Made by a program: the position numbers and the translations under genes. DNA of 64,000 nucleotides from an uncultured Prevotella sp. (lineage in GTDB: Bacteria > Bacteroidota > Bacteroidia > Bacteroidales > Bacteroidaceae): the NCBI GenBank assembly GCA_946614435.1, contig CAMOGW010000004.1, positions 62,001-126,000 of the forward strand. The letters run 5' to 3'. Under the pieces are notes generated by a model that had not been told where the DNA came from, did not search any database, and saw nothing but the letters and a program-made list of their open reading frames with translations. Below, one piece after another: positions 1 to 8,435 of this stretch (positions are counted from its first letter, which is position 1; each line of letters begins with the position of its first letter).

Positions 1-1
1 C

Positions 2-2647
2 GACACCGACAGTAAAGGACACTACAAGCTGGAGTTCACCACACAGGCCGACTCCGTGACCGTCACCGCTTCTGGCCTCGCCATCGGCAACCAAGTGAAA
101 ATCGTAGCGAACCGATCGCAGCGGGTCGATTTCCGCGTGAAGGAGAAGACCGTGCAGCTGAAGGAGGTCACCGTCCGTGCGCAGAAGATTCGGCAGAACG
201 GCGACACGCTCAACTACCTCGTCGGAGCCTACCAGCAGCAGGGCGACCGCGTCATCGGCGACGTGCTGAAGCGTATGCCCGGCATCGAGGTGGCCGACAA
301 CGGCGGCATCAAGTATAACGGCAAGAGCATCAAGAAATTCTACGTCGAGGAGATGGACCTGCTGCAAGGCCGTTACGGACTCGCCACCAACAACATCAAC
401 GCCTCCGACGTGGCCACCGTGCAGGTCTTGGAGAACCACCAGCCCGTGAAGATGCTTCAAGGCAAGGAACTCACCGACGACGTGGCCATCAACCTGAAGC
501 TGAAGGACTCGGCCAAGGGAACCATAGCCGTGAACACCATGCTTGGCGGCGGATGGGAGTCCAGTCCCTTCTCAAAAGAGAGGAATTCGGTTACCCATGA
601 AGGCGGCAAGCTATTCACATCCCCCTCCCTTGGGGAGGGGTTAGGGGTGGGCCTTTGGACTGCTGAGGTCGTGGGCATGTACTTTGCCAAGCGCCGCCAG
701 AACATGACGCTGTATAAAGGCAACAACACGGGCGACGACGTGTCGAAGGAACTCACGCAGCACTACTCCAGCATCAACAGCGTCAGCCTCTATCCCTTCT
801 GCCCCACGGGCACCGTCATGCCCAGCGGCTCCGGCCTGCCGCAGAAGCGCACCTTCGACAACCACAGCCACATCCTGACTATGAACCATCTGGAGAAGCC
901 CAACAAGGACACAGAACTGGGTCTGAACATCGCCTACCACAACGACCGCATCCGTCGCGAGGGCAGCAGCGTGGGCGACCGCTTCCTGAGCGACGACAGC
1001 CGCCTGCTCACCACCGAGACCATGACCAGCGAGACGAAGGTGAACAACCTCAACGTACAGGCCCGCTACAACTGGAACGCACAGAACGGCTTCGTGGCCG
1101 ACGTGCTGAAGTTCGACACCAACTGGAACAGCGACCGCGTGGACGGACAGCTCTCATCCGAACGCACAGGCACTGCCCCCATGAATTACGGCAACAACCG
1201 TGTGCGCCAACACTTCGACCGCCCGCAACTCACCGTGTCGAACACCTTCAACACCATCCGCAACATCGGCAAGAACACCTTCGACCTCCACTTCTCCGCA
1301 GGCTATTCCCACCGCCCCAACACCCTCACCGTAAAAGCCCCCCTTTCGTCCCCCGAGGGGGACACTATACCTTTGTCCTCAGCTGTCAATAGTAATGAAG
1401 CCCCCTCGGGGGCTGTAGGGGGGGCCACTACCTCGCAGGACGTGAACTCCCACCACATTGCCGGACGCTTCAATACCAGTTACGGCATCCGCGTGGCCGA
1501 CGTGTTCCGCTTCAATTATGGCATCAGCGCCTCGGCCAACCTCCACGGCATCAAGACCGACCTCGATGGTTTCATGCCGCCTGCCGAGCACAACCAACTG
1601 AGCAACGACCTTTGGTACAACACCTACTGTCTCGCCCTCGGCCAGAGTTATAAGTACGAGACGCCCGACCTCGACATCACCCTCGGTCTGCCCCTCGAAC
1701 TCTACACTCAGACCCTCGATGATAAAATCAGGAAGGACAAGCACGGCTACACCCACCTGCTCTTCTTCCCCTCGCTCTCCGTGAACTGGACCATCACCCG
1801 CGACCTCTGGCTCAATGGCGGTGCCAGCTACTCGAAGACCGTGGGCGACCCGGGCGGCATCTACAGCGGCTACATCATGTCGAACTACCGTGCCTTCCAG
1901 CGCAGCTACGTCGAACAACTGTCTGAGACCAAGAACTACGGGGCCAACGTCGGCCTGCGCTACCGCAGTGCCATCCGCGCCCTCTTCGCCAACATCGGCT
2001 TCAACTATCGCCGCACCCACGACAACCAGATCTACGGCTACAACTACGAGGGAGCCACCAGCGTCGTGCAGGCTGTCAACCAGCCCACCACCGCCAGCAA
2101 CTACAGCGTCAGCGGCGAGGCCAGCAAGGGCTTCGACTTCCTGCGCTCCACCATCCGCGTCTTCGGCAGTTACAGCCTCTCCGAGAGCGAGCGTCTCATC
2201 AGCCAGAGCCTCTACCAGTACCATGCCCAGGGACTCAGTTTCGGCGGCAGTCTCTCGTTCAGCCCCTTCGAGTGGATAGGCATCGTCTATAGCAGCGGCT
2301 TCGCCCAGAGCCGCAGCTACACCGAGGGCCGCCGCGAACAGGCGACCACCGTGCGCAGCAACACCCAGCGCCTCAGCATGAGCGTCTATCCCACCAAGAC
2401 CCTCACCCTGACCCTCGCCGCCGAGGACAACTACAACAACCTGACCGACAAGAACCGCCACGCCTGGTTCGGCGATGCCACCGCCAAGCTCAAGTTGAAG
2501 CACATCGACCTCGAACTGCAACTCAACAACCTCTTCGACCAGCGCCAGTACACCCGCGTCAACTATAGCGGCCTCGACATCTACACCAACACCTCGCAGC
2601 TGCGGCCCCGTAACATCATCGCAACCGTCAGGTTCAAACTCCTATAA
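2..2647 (+). CDS. TonB-dependent receptor-like outer-membrane beta-barrel protein, 3' part
   Basis: The frame is open from base 2 and the true start lies upstream, so the N-terminus is missing. The first 40 or so residues read like the end of a carboxypeptidase-regulatory-like (CarboxypepD_reg) domain. A plug-like section follows (RMPGIEV, YNGKSIKKFYVEEMDLL), then a long run of alternating aromatic and polar strands that ends in NIIATVRFKLL, a typical final barrel strand. The layout fits Bacteroidota outer-membrane beta-barrel proteins that take up substrates with TonB energy. No SusD partner follows; a small TonB-C-domain protein and GLPGLI proteins do. Two stretches (around 570-655 and 1335-1430) look inserted: they carry G/C palindromes and low-complexity residues (SPSLGEGLGVG; SSPEGD, EAPSGAVGG) but keep the frame. 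The receptor call is good; the substrate is unknown. Confidence 0.85.
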   Translation, partial: DTDSKGHYKLEFTTQADSVTVTASGLAIGNQVKIVANRSQRVDFRVKEKTVQLKEVTVRAQKIRQNGDTLNYLVGAYQQQGDRVIGDVLKRMPGIEVADNGGIKYNGKSIKKFYVEEMDLLQGRYGLATNNINASDVATVQVLENHQPVKMLQGKELTDDVAINLKLKDSAKGTIAVNTMLGGGWESSPFSKERNSVTHEGGKLFTSPSLGEGLGVGLWTAEVVGMYFAKRRQNMTLYKGNNTGDDVSKELTQHYSSINSVSLYPFCPTGTVMPSGSGLPQKRTFDNHSHILTMNHLEKPNKDTELGLNIAYHNDRIRREGSSVGDRFLSDDSRLLTTETMTSETKVNNLNVQARYNWNAQNGFVADVLKFDTNWNSDRVDGQLSSERTGTAPMNYGNNRVRQHFDRPQLTVSNTFNTIRNIGKNTFDLHFSAGYSHRPNTLTVKAPLSSPEGDTIPLSSAVNSNEAPSGAVGGATTSQDVNSHHIAGRFNTSYGIRVADVFRFNYGISASANLHGIKTDLDGFMPPAEHNQLSNDLWYNTYCLALGQSYKYETPDLDITLGLPLELYTQTLDDKIRKDKHGYTHLLFFPSLSVNWTITRDLWLNGGASYSKTVGDPGGIYSGYIMSNYRAFQRSYVEQLSETKNYGANVGLRYRSAIRALFANIGFNYRRTHDNQIYGYNYEGATSVVQAVNQPTTASNYSVSGEASKGFDFLRSTIRVFGSYSLSESERLISQSLYQYHAQGLSFGGSLSFSPFEWIGIVYSSGFAQSRSYTEGRREQATTVRSNTQRLSMSVYPTKTLTLTLAAEDNYNNLTDKNRHAWFGDATAKLKLKHIDLELQLNNLFDQRQYTRVNYSGLDIYTNTSQLRPRNIIATVRFKLL
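605..655. repeat. In-frame palindromic repeat insertion 1 in the receptor gene
   Basis: The core at 621-652 is a C-run, TT and G-run palindrome followed by TTAGGGGTGGGC. It resembles the dispersed G/C-rich palindromes found between genes in many Bacteroidota. Here it is translated as SPSLGEGLGVGL inside the receptor, between barrel-like segments. Insertion is inferred from composition and from the peptide, which is unlike its surroundings. Confidence 0.6.
1335..1426. repeat. In-frame palindromic repeat insertion 2 in the receptor gene
   Basis: Two short perfect hairpins are present: GTCCCCC/GGGGGAC at 1348-1363 and AGCCCCC/GGGGGCT at 1399-1414. The outer ends are also inverted (GCCCCCC near 1337 and GGGGGGC near 1419). 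The element of about 92 bp is read through in frame and adds a Ser/Ala/Gly-rich stretch to the receptor. This looks like a small repeat element tolerated in an extracellular loop. Confidence 0.6.
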
Positions 2648-2688
2648 TAAATATATAATGTATCACTCACAAAAAAACAATCAACGTT

Positions 2689-3117
2689 ATGAAGAAAAAC
2701 ATCCTCATCGCCATCGCCGCAGCCATGCTGACGGCTGGCACCACAGTCTGCCACGCACAGACCCAGCAGAAACCGCAGACCGAACAGCAGCAGGAGCCTG
2801 TCTATGAGCAGGACAAAGTGGACAAGCGGGCCGAGTTCACGGGCGGCATGGAGAAGCAGTTGCAGTTCATGATGCAGAACCTGAAGTTCCCGAAGGAGGC
2901 CGAGAAGGCCGGGGCCAGCGGCACCGTGCGCGTCCACTTCATCGTGGAGAAGGACGGCACGCTGACCGATGTCAAGGTGCCCGACAGCGTACACCCCGCC
3001 CTTGACGCCGAGGGCATCCGCATGGTCAAGGCCATGCCGAAGTGGCAACCCGCCCAACTCAAAGGCAAGGCCGTCCGCTCGAAGATGATGCTTGCCATTC
3101 CCTTCAGACTGAAATAG
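2689..3117 (+). CDS. Small secreted TonB C-terminal-domain protein
   Basis: 142 residues. A Sec signal peptide (MKKNILIAIAAAMLTAG, cleavage near CHAQ) replaces the usual membrane anchor. A Gln/Pro-rich linker follows, then a TonB-C-like domain from about residue 45: FTGGMEKQLQFMMQNLKFP, GTVRVHFIVEKDGTLTDVKV, and a final strand MMLAIPFRLK. Full TonB proteins join an inner-membrane helix to this domain. Here the protein should be free in the periplasm, or acquire another anchor. It lies 41 bases after the receptor gene and just before the GLPGLI array, so co-transcription is likely. It may act as an accessory TonB for the receptor, which is inference. Confidence 0.8.
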   Translation: MKKNILIAIAAAMLTAGTTVCHAQTQQKPQTEQQQEPVYEQDKVDKRAEFTGGMEKQLQFMMQNLKFPKEAEKAGASGTVRVHFIVEKDGTLTDVKVPDSVHPALDAEGIRMVKAMPKWQPAQLKGKAVRSKMMLAIPFRLK

Positions 3118-3130
3118 CAGCACTCACCCC

Positions 3131-3994
3131 ATGAACAGACGTATCATAACCCTCATCCTCGCCCTCGCCGCCGTATGCGGCGGGGCAAGTGCGCAACAGA
3201 AACAGGGGAAGGCAGTGAGGCCGATGCCTGCCGACTACGGGATGAAGAAGCCCACCGTGGTAGGCACCAGCAAGATTCGTGTCAAGTATGCTTTCCAGCC
3301 GAAGGACATTCACGACCCGGAGTCGTGGATAGACTGCGGACAACTGCTTGCCGACAAGGGGCTGACGCTCTACACCAGTTACTTCGTGGCGCAGAACGAC
3401 TCGGCTCTGCGGGCGTGGCTCAAAGCCAATCCCAACAAGAGCTACTACCCCAACGGGCTATGTCTGCACGGGCGCGAGTCCGCCTCCTGGACGGAATATC
3501 AGTATGGCTATTTCTATGTGCGCGACAATGCGCTAACGGAGTGGGCCATCATGCCAAGCCCCGAAACGGCGCATTACCGCTACACGGAGCCGTGGCCGTC
3601 GATGCACTGGACGCTCGGAAGCGAGAAGCAGACCGTCTGCGGCTATCAGTGCCAGAAAGCCACCTGCCACTGGAGGGGTCGTGACTTCGTGGCATGGTTC
3701 ACGCCGCAGATTCCCTTGAAGTCCGGGCCGTGGAAGTTCGGCGGACTGCCAGGCCTCATCATGAAGGTCTATGACACCCGGCACGTCTATACGTGGGAGG
3801 CCGTCGGCGTGGAGAACGGCGCGTTTCCCATTTACCAGCCAGAGGAGCGATACTACAAGAAGAGCACCCGCGAAAAGGTGTGGAAGATGCAAAGCGAGTG
3901 GAACCGACGCTTCAATGAACTCTCCGGCATGCTCGACTTCAATTTCCGTCCCAAGACGCAGCGCTATCCATACGCCCCGTTAGAGTTGGAATAA
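3131..3994 (+). CDS. GLPGLI family protein 1 (type A)
   Basis: 287 residues with a signal peptide ending near GASAQQ. The family signature KFGGLPGLIMKVYD lies near residue 205, preceded by a conserved GYQCQKATCHWRGRD block with two cysteines near 174-179 and IPLKSGPWKF. The GLPGLI (Porph_ging) family is secreted, restricted to Bacteroidota and of unknown function. This is the first of six tandem copies. Type A is recognised here by LPGLI, an N-terminal half with WIDCGQLL, and a C-terminus ending in P-LELE. It starts 13 bases after the TonB-C gene, probably in the same transcript. Confidence 0.88.
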   Translation: MNRRIITLILALAAVCGGASAQQKQGKAVRPMPADYGMKKPTVVGTSKIRVKYAFQPKDIHDPESWIDCGQLLADKGLTLYTSYFVAQNDSALRAWLKANPNKSYYPNGLCLHGRESASWTEYQYGYFYVRDNALTEWAIMPSPETAHYRYTEPWPSMHWTLGSEKQTVCGYQCQKATCHWRGRDFVAWFTPQIPLKSGPWKFGGLPGLIMKVYDTRHVYTWEAVGVENGAFPIYQPEERYYKKSTREKVWKMQSEWNRRFNELSGMLDFNFRPKTQRYPYAPLELE

Positions 3995-4009
3995 CAAAAC
4001 GCATACTAT

Positions 4010-4882
4010 ATGAATAAGAAAATCATCACCCTCATCATCGCCCTCGCCGCTGTGTGTGGCGGGGCAAGTGCGCAGCAGAAGCAGAGCACGGCCACACGTC
4101 CGCGAATGGTGGACTACGGCGTAGTGAAAGCCACTGTGATTGGCACAAGCAACATCCGCATACTCTATGCCTTCAATGCCAAGGACTTGAAGGACGAGGA
4201 CACATGGATAGACTGCGGTCAACTGCTTACGGACAAAGGCATGACGCAGTACGCCAGCCACTTCCTGGCCGAGAACGACGAGGCTCTGCGGCAGTGGCTA
4301 AAGGCCAACCCGCGTAAGCCCCACTATCCCAATGCACTCAAGTTGAAAGGTTTCCGAAAGGATATTTGGTCAGAGTATCAGTACTCACAAATTTTCGTCC
4401 GTGGCAAAGAACTGACCGAGTGGGCAGTGATGCCGGCAGCCGAATTCATCCAATACCGTTACACGGAGCCGTGGCCATCTATGCAGTGGACACTCGGAAA
4501 CGAGAAGCAAAGCATCTGCGGCTATCAGTGCCAGAAAGCCACATGCCATTGGCGCGGACGTGACTATGTAGCATGGTTCACATCTTCCATTCCCTTAAAG
4601 TCAGGTCCATGGAAGTTCGGCGGACTGCCGGGACTCATCATGAAGATTTACGACACCAAACGCCTCTACACATGGGAGGCCGTCAGCGTGGAGAACGGTT
4701 CGTTTCCAATCTACCAGTTGGAGGAACGTTTCTTCAAGGACAGCGACCGCAAGAAAGTCCTAAAGATGCAGCGCGACTGGAACGTGAAGTACAACGAACT
4801 CTCTGGCCGCATGTATAACGGCACCATGCAGGTGCGCACAGAGCGCTACCCCTATGACCAGTTAGAACTGACGGAGCAGTGA
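4010..4882 (+). CDS. GLPGLI family protein 2 (type A)
   Basis: 290 residues. It has the same leader (MNKKIITLIIALAAVCGGAS) and the same order of blocks as its upstream neighbour: WIDCGQLLTDKG, TEPWPSMQWTLGNEKQ, GYQCQKATCHWRGRDYVAWF, KSGPWKFGGLPGLIMKIYD. The C-terminus is PYDQLELTEQ. It is 15 bases from copy 1 and is followed by a 78-base gap, the longest in the array. The function is unknown. Its closest relative within the array appears to be copy 5 (6711-7577), with which it shares the segment FKDSDRKKVLKMQRDWN. Confidence 0.88.
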   Translation: MNKKIITLIIALAAVCGGASAQQKQSTATRPRMVDYGVVKATVIGTSNIRILYAFNAKDLKDEDTWIDCGQLLTDKGMTQYASHFLAENDEALRQWLKANPRKPHYPNALKLKGFRKDIWSEYQYSQIFVRGKELTEWAVMPAAEFIQYRYTEPWPSMQWTLGNEKQSICGYQCQKATCHWRGRDYVAWFTSSIPLKSGPWKFGGLPGLIMKIYDTKRLYTWEAVSVENGSFPIYQLEERFFKDSDRKKVLKMQRDWNVKYNELSGRMYNGTMQVRTERYPYDQLELTEQ

Positions 4883-4960
4883 GAGCAGAGCCAAACTTGT
4901 TTGAGCTATGCCGAGTCGTGACGGAAGAAGACGAAGTCAACTTGAATACTACTTATCATC

Positions 4961-5830
4961 ATGAACAAGAAAATCATCACCATCATCATCGCCCTCGCCG
5001 CCGTGTGCGGCGGGGCGAATGCGCAGCCCAAAGTAAACGGACGTGTACCAACCCGCGAGAAGCGCGGCTATGACAAGCAGATTGTCATAGACACGGCAAA
5101 CGTCCGCATACTATATGCCCTCAATGCCAAGGACATCAAGGACGAGGACACCTACATTGACCTCGGAAAGCTGGAGGTGGGCAGGCGCGTCAGTAAGTAC
5201 AGCAGCGAATTTGTCGACCTGTCTGATGTGGAGGCTGTCAAGTGGAAGAAAGAGACTGGGCACACAGGCTATGTGCCGAAGAGTTTCTGGATGGGCGGTA
5301 GGCCAGAGCTTCACGAGAACTGGAGCGAACTGGTCTTTTCCGACTACATCATCCGAGGTAATCAATTGAAGGAGTACGCCTGCTTCCCCCTGTGGGCAGA
5401 GCGTGAGAATAGCAGCTACACAGAGCCGTGGCCACTGATGCGATGGACATTGGCAGATGAGCAGCAGACCATTCTCGGTCACCGCTGCCAGAAGGCTACT
5501 TGCCAATTCCGTGGCCGCGACTTTGTGGCATGGTTCGCTGCAGACGTACCCATCAAGGGCGGGCCTTGGAAGTTCGGCGGACTGCCCGGCTGCATCCTCA
5601 AAGTCTATGACGTGCAGAAGATTTACGTCTGGGAGGCCGTGGCCATCGAACGCGGTACATATCAAATTATGCAGTACCCCGACAAACTCTATCCGAAATC
5701 GACACGTAAGAGTGTCTGGCAACGGCAGAAGAAGTACACCGAAGACTACTTGAACGCCATCGGCTGGACAAGCCTCGAAGGAAGGCCCACCCCACCCAAG
5801 GTGCCCTTTGAACCATTAGAGAAGGAGTAA
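4961..5830 (+). CDS. GLPGLI family protein 3 (type B, GLPGCI variant)
   Basis: 289 residues. The leader is nearly identical to copies 1 and 2, but the mature part differs. A basic REKRGYD segment follows the leader, the cysteine in WIDCGQ is replaced (TYIDLGKLEVG), and the signature reads FGGLPGCILKVYDVQKIYVWEAV, with cysteine in place of leucine. The CQKATC pair is kept. Type B therefore has an extra cysteine in the signature and lacks one upstream. The C-terminus is KVPFEPLEKE. It is secreted and of unknown function. Confidence 0.87.
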   Translation: MNKKIITIIIALAAVCGGANAQPKVNGRVPTREKRGYDKQIVIDTANVRILYALNAKDIKDEDTYIDLGKLEVGRRVSKYSSEFVDLSDVEAVKWKKETGHTGYVPKSFWMGGRPELHENWSELVFSDYIIRGNQLKEYACFPLWAERENSSYTEPWPLMRWTLADEQQTILGHRCQKATCQFRGRDFVAWFAADVPIKGGPWKFGGLPGCILKVYDVQKIYVWEAVAIERGTYQIMQYPDKLYPKSTRKSVWQRQKKYTEDYLNAIGWTSLEGRPTPPKVPFEPLEKE

Positions 5831-5835
5831 GCAAC

Positions 5836-6705
5836 ATGAACAAGAAAATCATCACCATCATCATCGCCCTCGCCGCCGTGTGCGGCGGGGCGATGGCCCA
5901 GCCCAAACAGAACGGGCGTGTGCCAGTCCGCGAAAAGCGTGGCTACAATCAACGTATCATCATCGACACGGCCAGCGTGCGCGTGCTCTATGCCCTCAAT
6001 GCCAAGGACATCAAGGACGATAATACTTACATCGACCTCGGCAAACTGGAGGTGGGCAAGCGCGTAAAGAAGTACAGCAGCGAGTTCCTTGCCGTGTCCG
6101 ACCAAAAAGCGATTCAATGGAAGAAAGAAAAGGGCTACAGAGGAAACGTGCCGAGGAACTTCTGGATGGGCGGCCCGAAGGAGCACGATGACCATTGGAG
6201 CGAATTGGTGTTTTCCGACTACATCATCCGTGGCAATCAGTTGAAGGAGTACGCCTGTTTCCCTTGGTGGGCAGAGCGTGAGAACAGCAGCTACACAGAG
6301 CCGTGGCCGCTGATGCAATGGACGCTGGCCGACGAGCAGCAGACCATCCTCGGCCACCGCTGTCAGAAGGCCACCTGCCGCTTCCGTGGCCGCGACTTTG
6401 TGGCATGGTTTGCTGCCGACGTGCCCATCAAGGGCGGGCCATGGAAGTTCGGAGGTCTGCCCGGCTGCATCCTCAAAGTCTATGACGTGCAGAAGATTTA
6501 CGTCTGGGAGGCCGTGGCCATCGAGCGTGGGAAGTTCCTTATCTCGCAATACCCCGACAAACTCTATCCCAAATCAACGCGCAAGAGCGTCTGGCAGCGG
6601 CAGACAAAATACAACGAGGATTATTGGGAGACCATCGGCTGGACAAGCTTGGAGGGGAAAAAAACACCCAAGAAGCGTGTGTTTGAGCCATTAGAGAAGA
6701 AGTAA
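5836..6705 (+). CDS. GLPGLI family protein 4 (type B)
   Basis: 289 residues, only 5 bases after copy 3 and very close to it in sequence (KRGYN, TYIDLGKLEVGKRVKKYSSEF, GGLPGCILKVYDVQKIYVWEAVAIERG). The leader-coding DNA is almost identical to copy 3, which points to a recent duplication or gene conversion. It carries the CQKATCRFRGRDFVAWF block. The C-terminus is KRVFEPLEKK. The short spacing suggests translational coupling. Confidence 0.87.
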   Translation: MNKKIITIIIALAAVCGGAMAQPKQNGRVPVREKRGYNQRIIIDTASVRVLYALNAKDIKDDNTYIDLGKLEVGKRVKKYSSEFLAVSDQKAIQWKKEKGYRGNVPRNFWMGGPKEHDDHWSELVFSDYIIRGNQLKEYACFPWWAERENSSYTEPWPLMQWTLADEQQTILGHRCQKATCRFRGRDFVAWFAADVPIKGGPWKFGGLPGCILKVYDVQKIYVWEAVAIERGKFLISQYPDKLYPKSTRKSVWQRQTKYNEDYWETIGWTSLEGKKTPKKRVFEPLEKK

Positions 6706-6710
6706 TTATC

Positions 6711-7577
6711 ATGAACAAACGTATCATTACCATCATCATCACCCTCGCCGCTGTATGCGGCGTGGCGAGTGCGCAGCAGAAGCAGGGAAAGCCATTCCCG
6801 CCAAGGTTTGCGGACTACGGAGCAAACAACGTGACAGAGATAGGTAGAAGTACGATTCGCATCCTCTATGCCTTTCAGGCGCAGGACTTGAAGGACGAAG
6901 AGACGTGGATTGACTGCGGACAACTGCTCACCGACAAAGGCATGACACAATACGCCAGTTACTACGTCTCCGAGAACAATGCCTACATACGACAGTGGCT
7001 GAAGGACAACCCCAGCAAGGGCTACTACCCGGGCAGTGCCAAGATGAAAGGCCGCTTGAAGGATTATTGGTCGGAATATCAGTATTCGCAAATTTATGTG
7101 CATGGTCGTGAACTGACTGAATGGGCGGTGATGCCATCGGCAGAGTTTATCCAGTACCGCTATACGGAGCAGTGGCCATCAATGCAGTGGACACTCAAAG
7201 ACGAGAAGCAGACCATTTGCGGCTACCAGTGCCAGAAAGCCACCTGCCACTGGCGGGGACGTGACTATGTGGCATGGTTCACATCGGCCATCCCCCTGAA
7301 GTCCGGCCCGTGGAAGTTCGGCGGACTGCCGGGACTCATCATGAAGATATACGACACCAAGCACCTCTACACGTGGGAGGCCGTCAGCGTGGAGAACGGC
7401 TCGTTTCCAATCTACCAGTTAGACGAGCGCAGATTTAAGGACAGCGACCGCAAGAAAGTCCTAAAGATGCAGCGCGACTGGAACATGAAATACCGTGAAC
7501 TTGCCGGTGTGATGCGTGTCGGGTCGAACACTCCCGTCACCACCCGCTATCCTTTTGACCAGTTAGAGTTAGAATAA
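6711..7577 (+). CDS. GLPGLI family protein 5 (type A)
   Basis: 288 residues, 5 bases after copy 4. It returns to the type A pattern: WIDCGQLLTDKGMTQYASYY, GYQCQKATCHWRGRDYVAWF, GGLPGLIMKIYDTKHLYTWEAV and the C-terminus PFDQLELE. It is highly similar to copy 2. The signal peptide is MNKRIITIIITLAAVCGVAS. The order A-A-B-B-A-B in the array suggests block duplication rather than simple tandem copying. Confidence 0.87.
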   Translation: MNKRIITIIITLAAVCGVASAQQKQGKPFPPRFADYGANNVTEIGRSTIRILYAFQAQDLKDEETWIDCGQLLTDKGMTQYASYYVSENNAYIRQWLKDNPSKGYYPGSAKMKGRLKDYWSEYQYSQIYVHGRELTEWAVMPSAEFIQYRYTEQWPSMQWTLKDEKQTICGYQCQKATCHWRGRDYVAWFTSAIPLKSGPWKFGGLPGLIMKIYDTKHLYTWEAVSVENGSFPIYQLDERRFKDSDRKKVLKMQRDWNMKYRELAGVMRVGSNTPVTTRYPFDQLELE

Positions 7578-7581
7578 GAAC

Positions 7582-8430
7582 ATGAACAAGAGAATCATCA
7601 CCATCATCCTCGCCCTCGCCGCCGTGTGCGGCGGGGCGAATGCGCAGCCCAAAGTAAATGGTAGAGCACCTATCCGCGAAAAGCGCGGCTACGATCAGCG
7701 TATTGCCATTGACACGGCAAACGTCCGTGTACTCTATGCTCTCAATGCCAAGGACATCAAGGACGAGGATACCTACATTGACCTCGGAAAGCTGGAAGTG
7801 GGCAGGCGCGTCAGGAAGTACAGCAGCGAGTTCATTTACCTTTCCGACCAGGAAGCCATCAAGTGGAAGAAAGAGAAAGGATATAAGGGCTATGCACCCA
7901 AGAGCTTTTGGATTGGCGGCAGAAAGGACCTCCGGGAGAATTGGAGCGAACTGGTGTATTCTGATTATATCATTCGTGGTAACGAATTGAAGGAATATGC
8001 CAGTTTCCCATTAGTTGCCGAGCGCGAGAACAGCAGCTACACCGAGCCGTGGCCGCTGATGACACTGGCCGACGAGCAACAGACTATTCTCAGCCACCGC
8101 TGCCAGAAGGCCACCTGCCATTTCCGTGGCCGCGACTTCATTGCATGGTTCGCCAGCGATGTGCCCATCAAGGGTGGGCCGTGGAAGTTCGGAGGGCTGC
8201 CTGGTTGTATTCTCAAAGTCTATGACGTGCAGAAAATTTACGTCTGGGAAGCCGTGACCATCGAGCAAGGGAAGTTCTTTATTTCTCAATACCCCGACAA
8301 ACTCTACCCGAAATCAACTCGCAAGAGCGTGTGGCAGCGACAGAAATTGTATAATGAGGACTATTGGAGGGCAATAGGCTGGACTCATGATAATGAGAAG
8401 GTTCCCTTTGAGCCATTAGAGAAGGAGTAA
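7582..8430 (+). CDS. GLPGLI family protein 6 (type B, with two-residue deletion)
   Basis: 282 residues, 4 bases after copy 5. It is a type B protein (REKRGYDQRIAIDTANVRVLY, GGLPGCILKVYD). In the conserved block all other copies read WP-[SL]-M-x-W-T-L. This copy reads WPLMTL, so six bases, and the conserved tryptophan, are missing in frame. The rest is intact (HRCQKATCHFRGRDFIAWF; C-terminus VPFEPLEKE). It may be functionally altered. Secreted, unknown function. Confidence 0.86.
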   Translation: MNKRIITIILALAAVCGGANAQPKVNGRAPIREKRGYDQRIAIDTANVRVLYALNAKDIKDEDTYIDLGKLEVGRRVRKYSSEFIYLSDQEAIKWKKEKGYKGYAPKSFWIGGRKDLRENWSELVYSDYIIRGNELKEYASFPLVAERENSSYTEPWPLMTLADEQQTILSHRCQKATCHFRGRDFIAWFASDVPIKGGPWKFGGLPGCILKVYDVQKIYVWEAVTIEQGKFFISQYPDKLYPKSTRKSVWQRQKLYNEDYWRAIGWTHDNEKVPFEPLEKE

Positions 8431-8435
8431 GCAAT

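Noticed and set aside
1379..2521. Long minus-strand open frame (380 codons) inside the receptor gene
   Set aside because: It is rich in Val, Ala, Glu and Gly, with no family pattern, and lies wholly opposite a well-supported gene. GC-rich coding DNA often leaves such a mirror frame.
4879..5073. Histidine-rich small ORF
   Set aside because: The His run comes from reading the ATCATCACC leader repeat of a GLPGLI gene in another frame.
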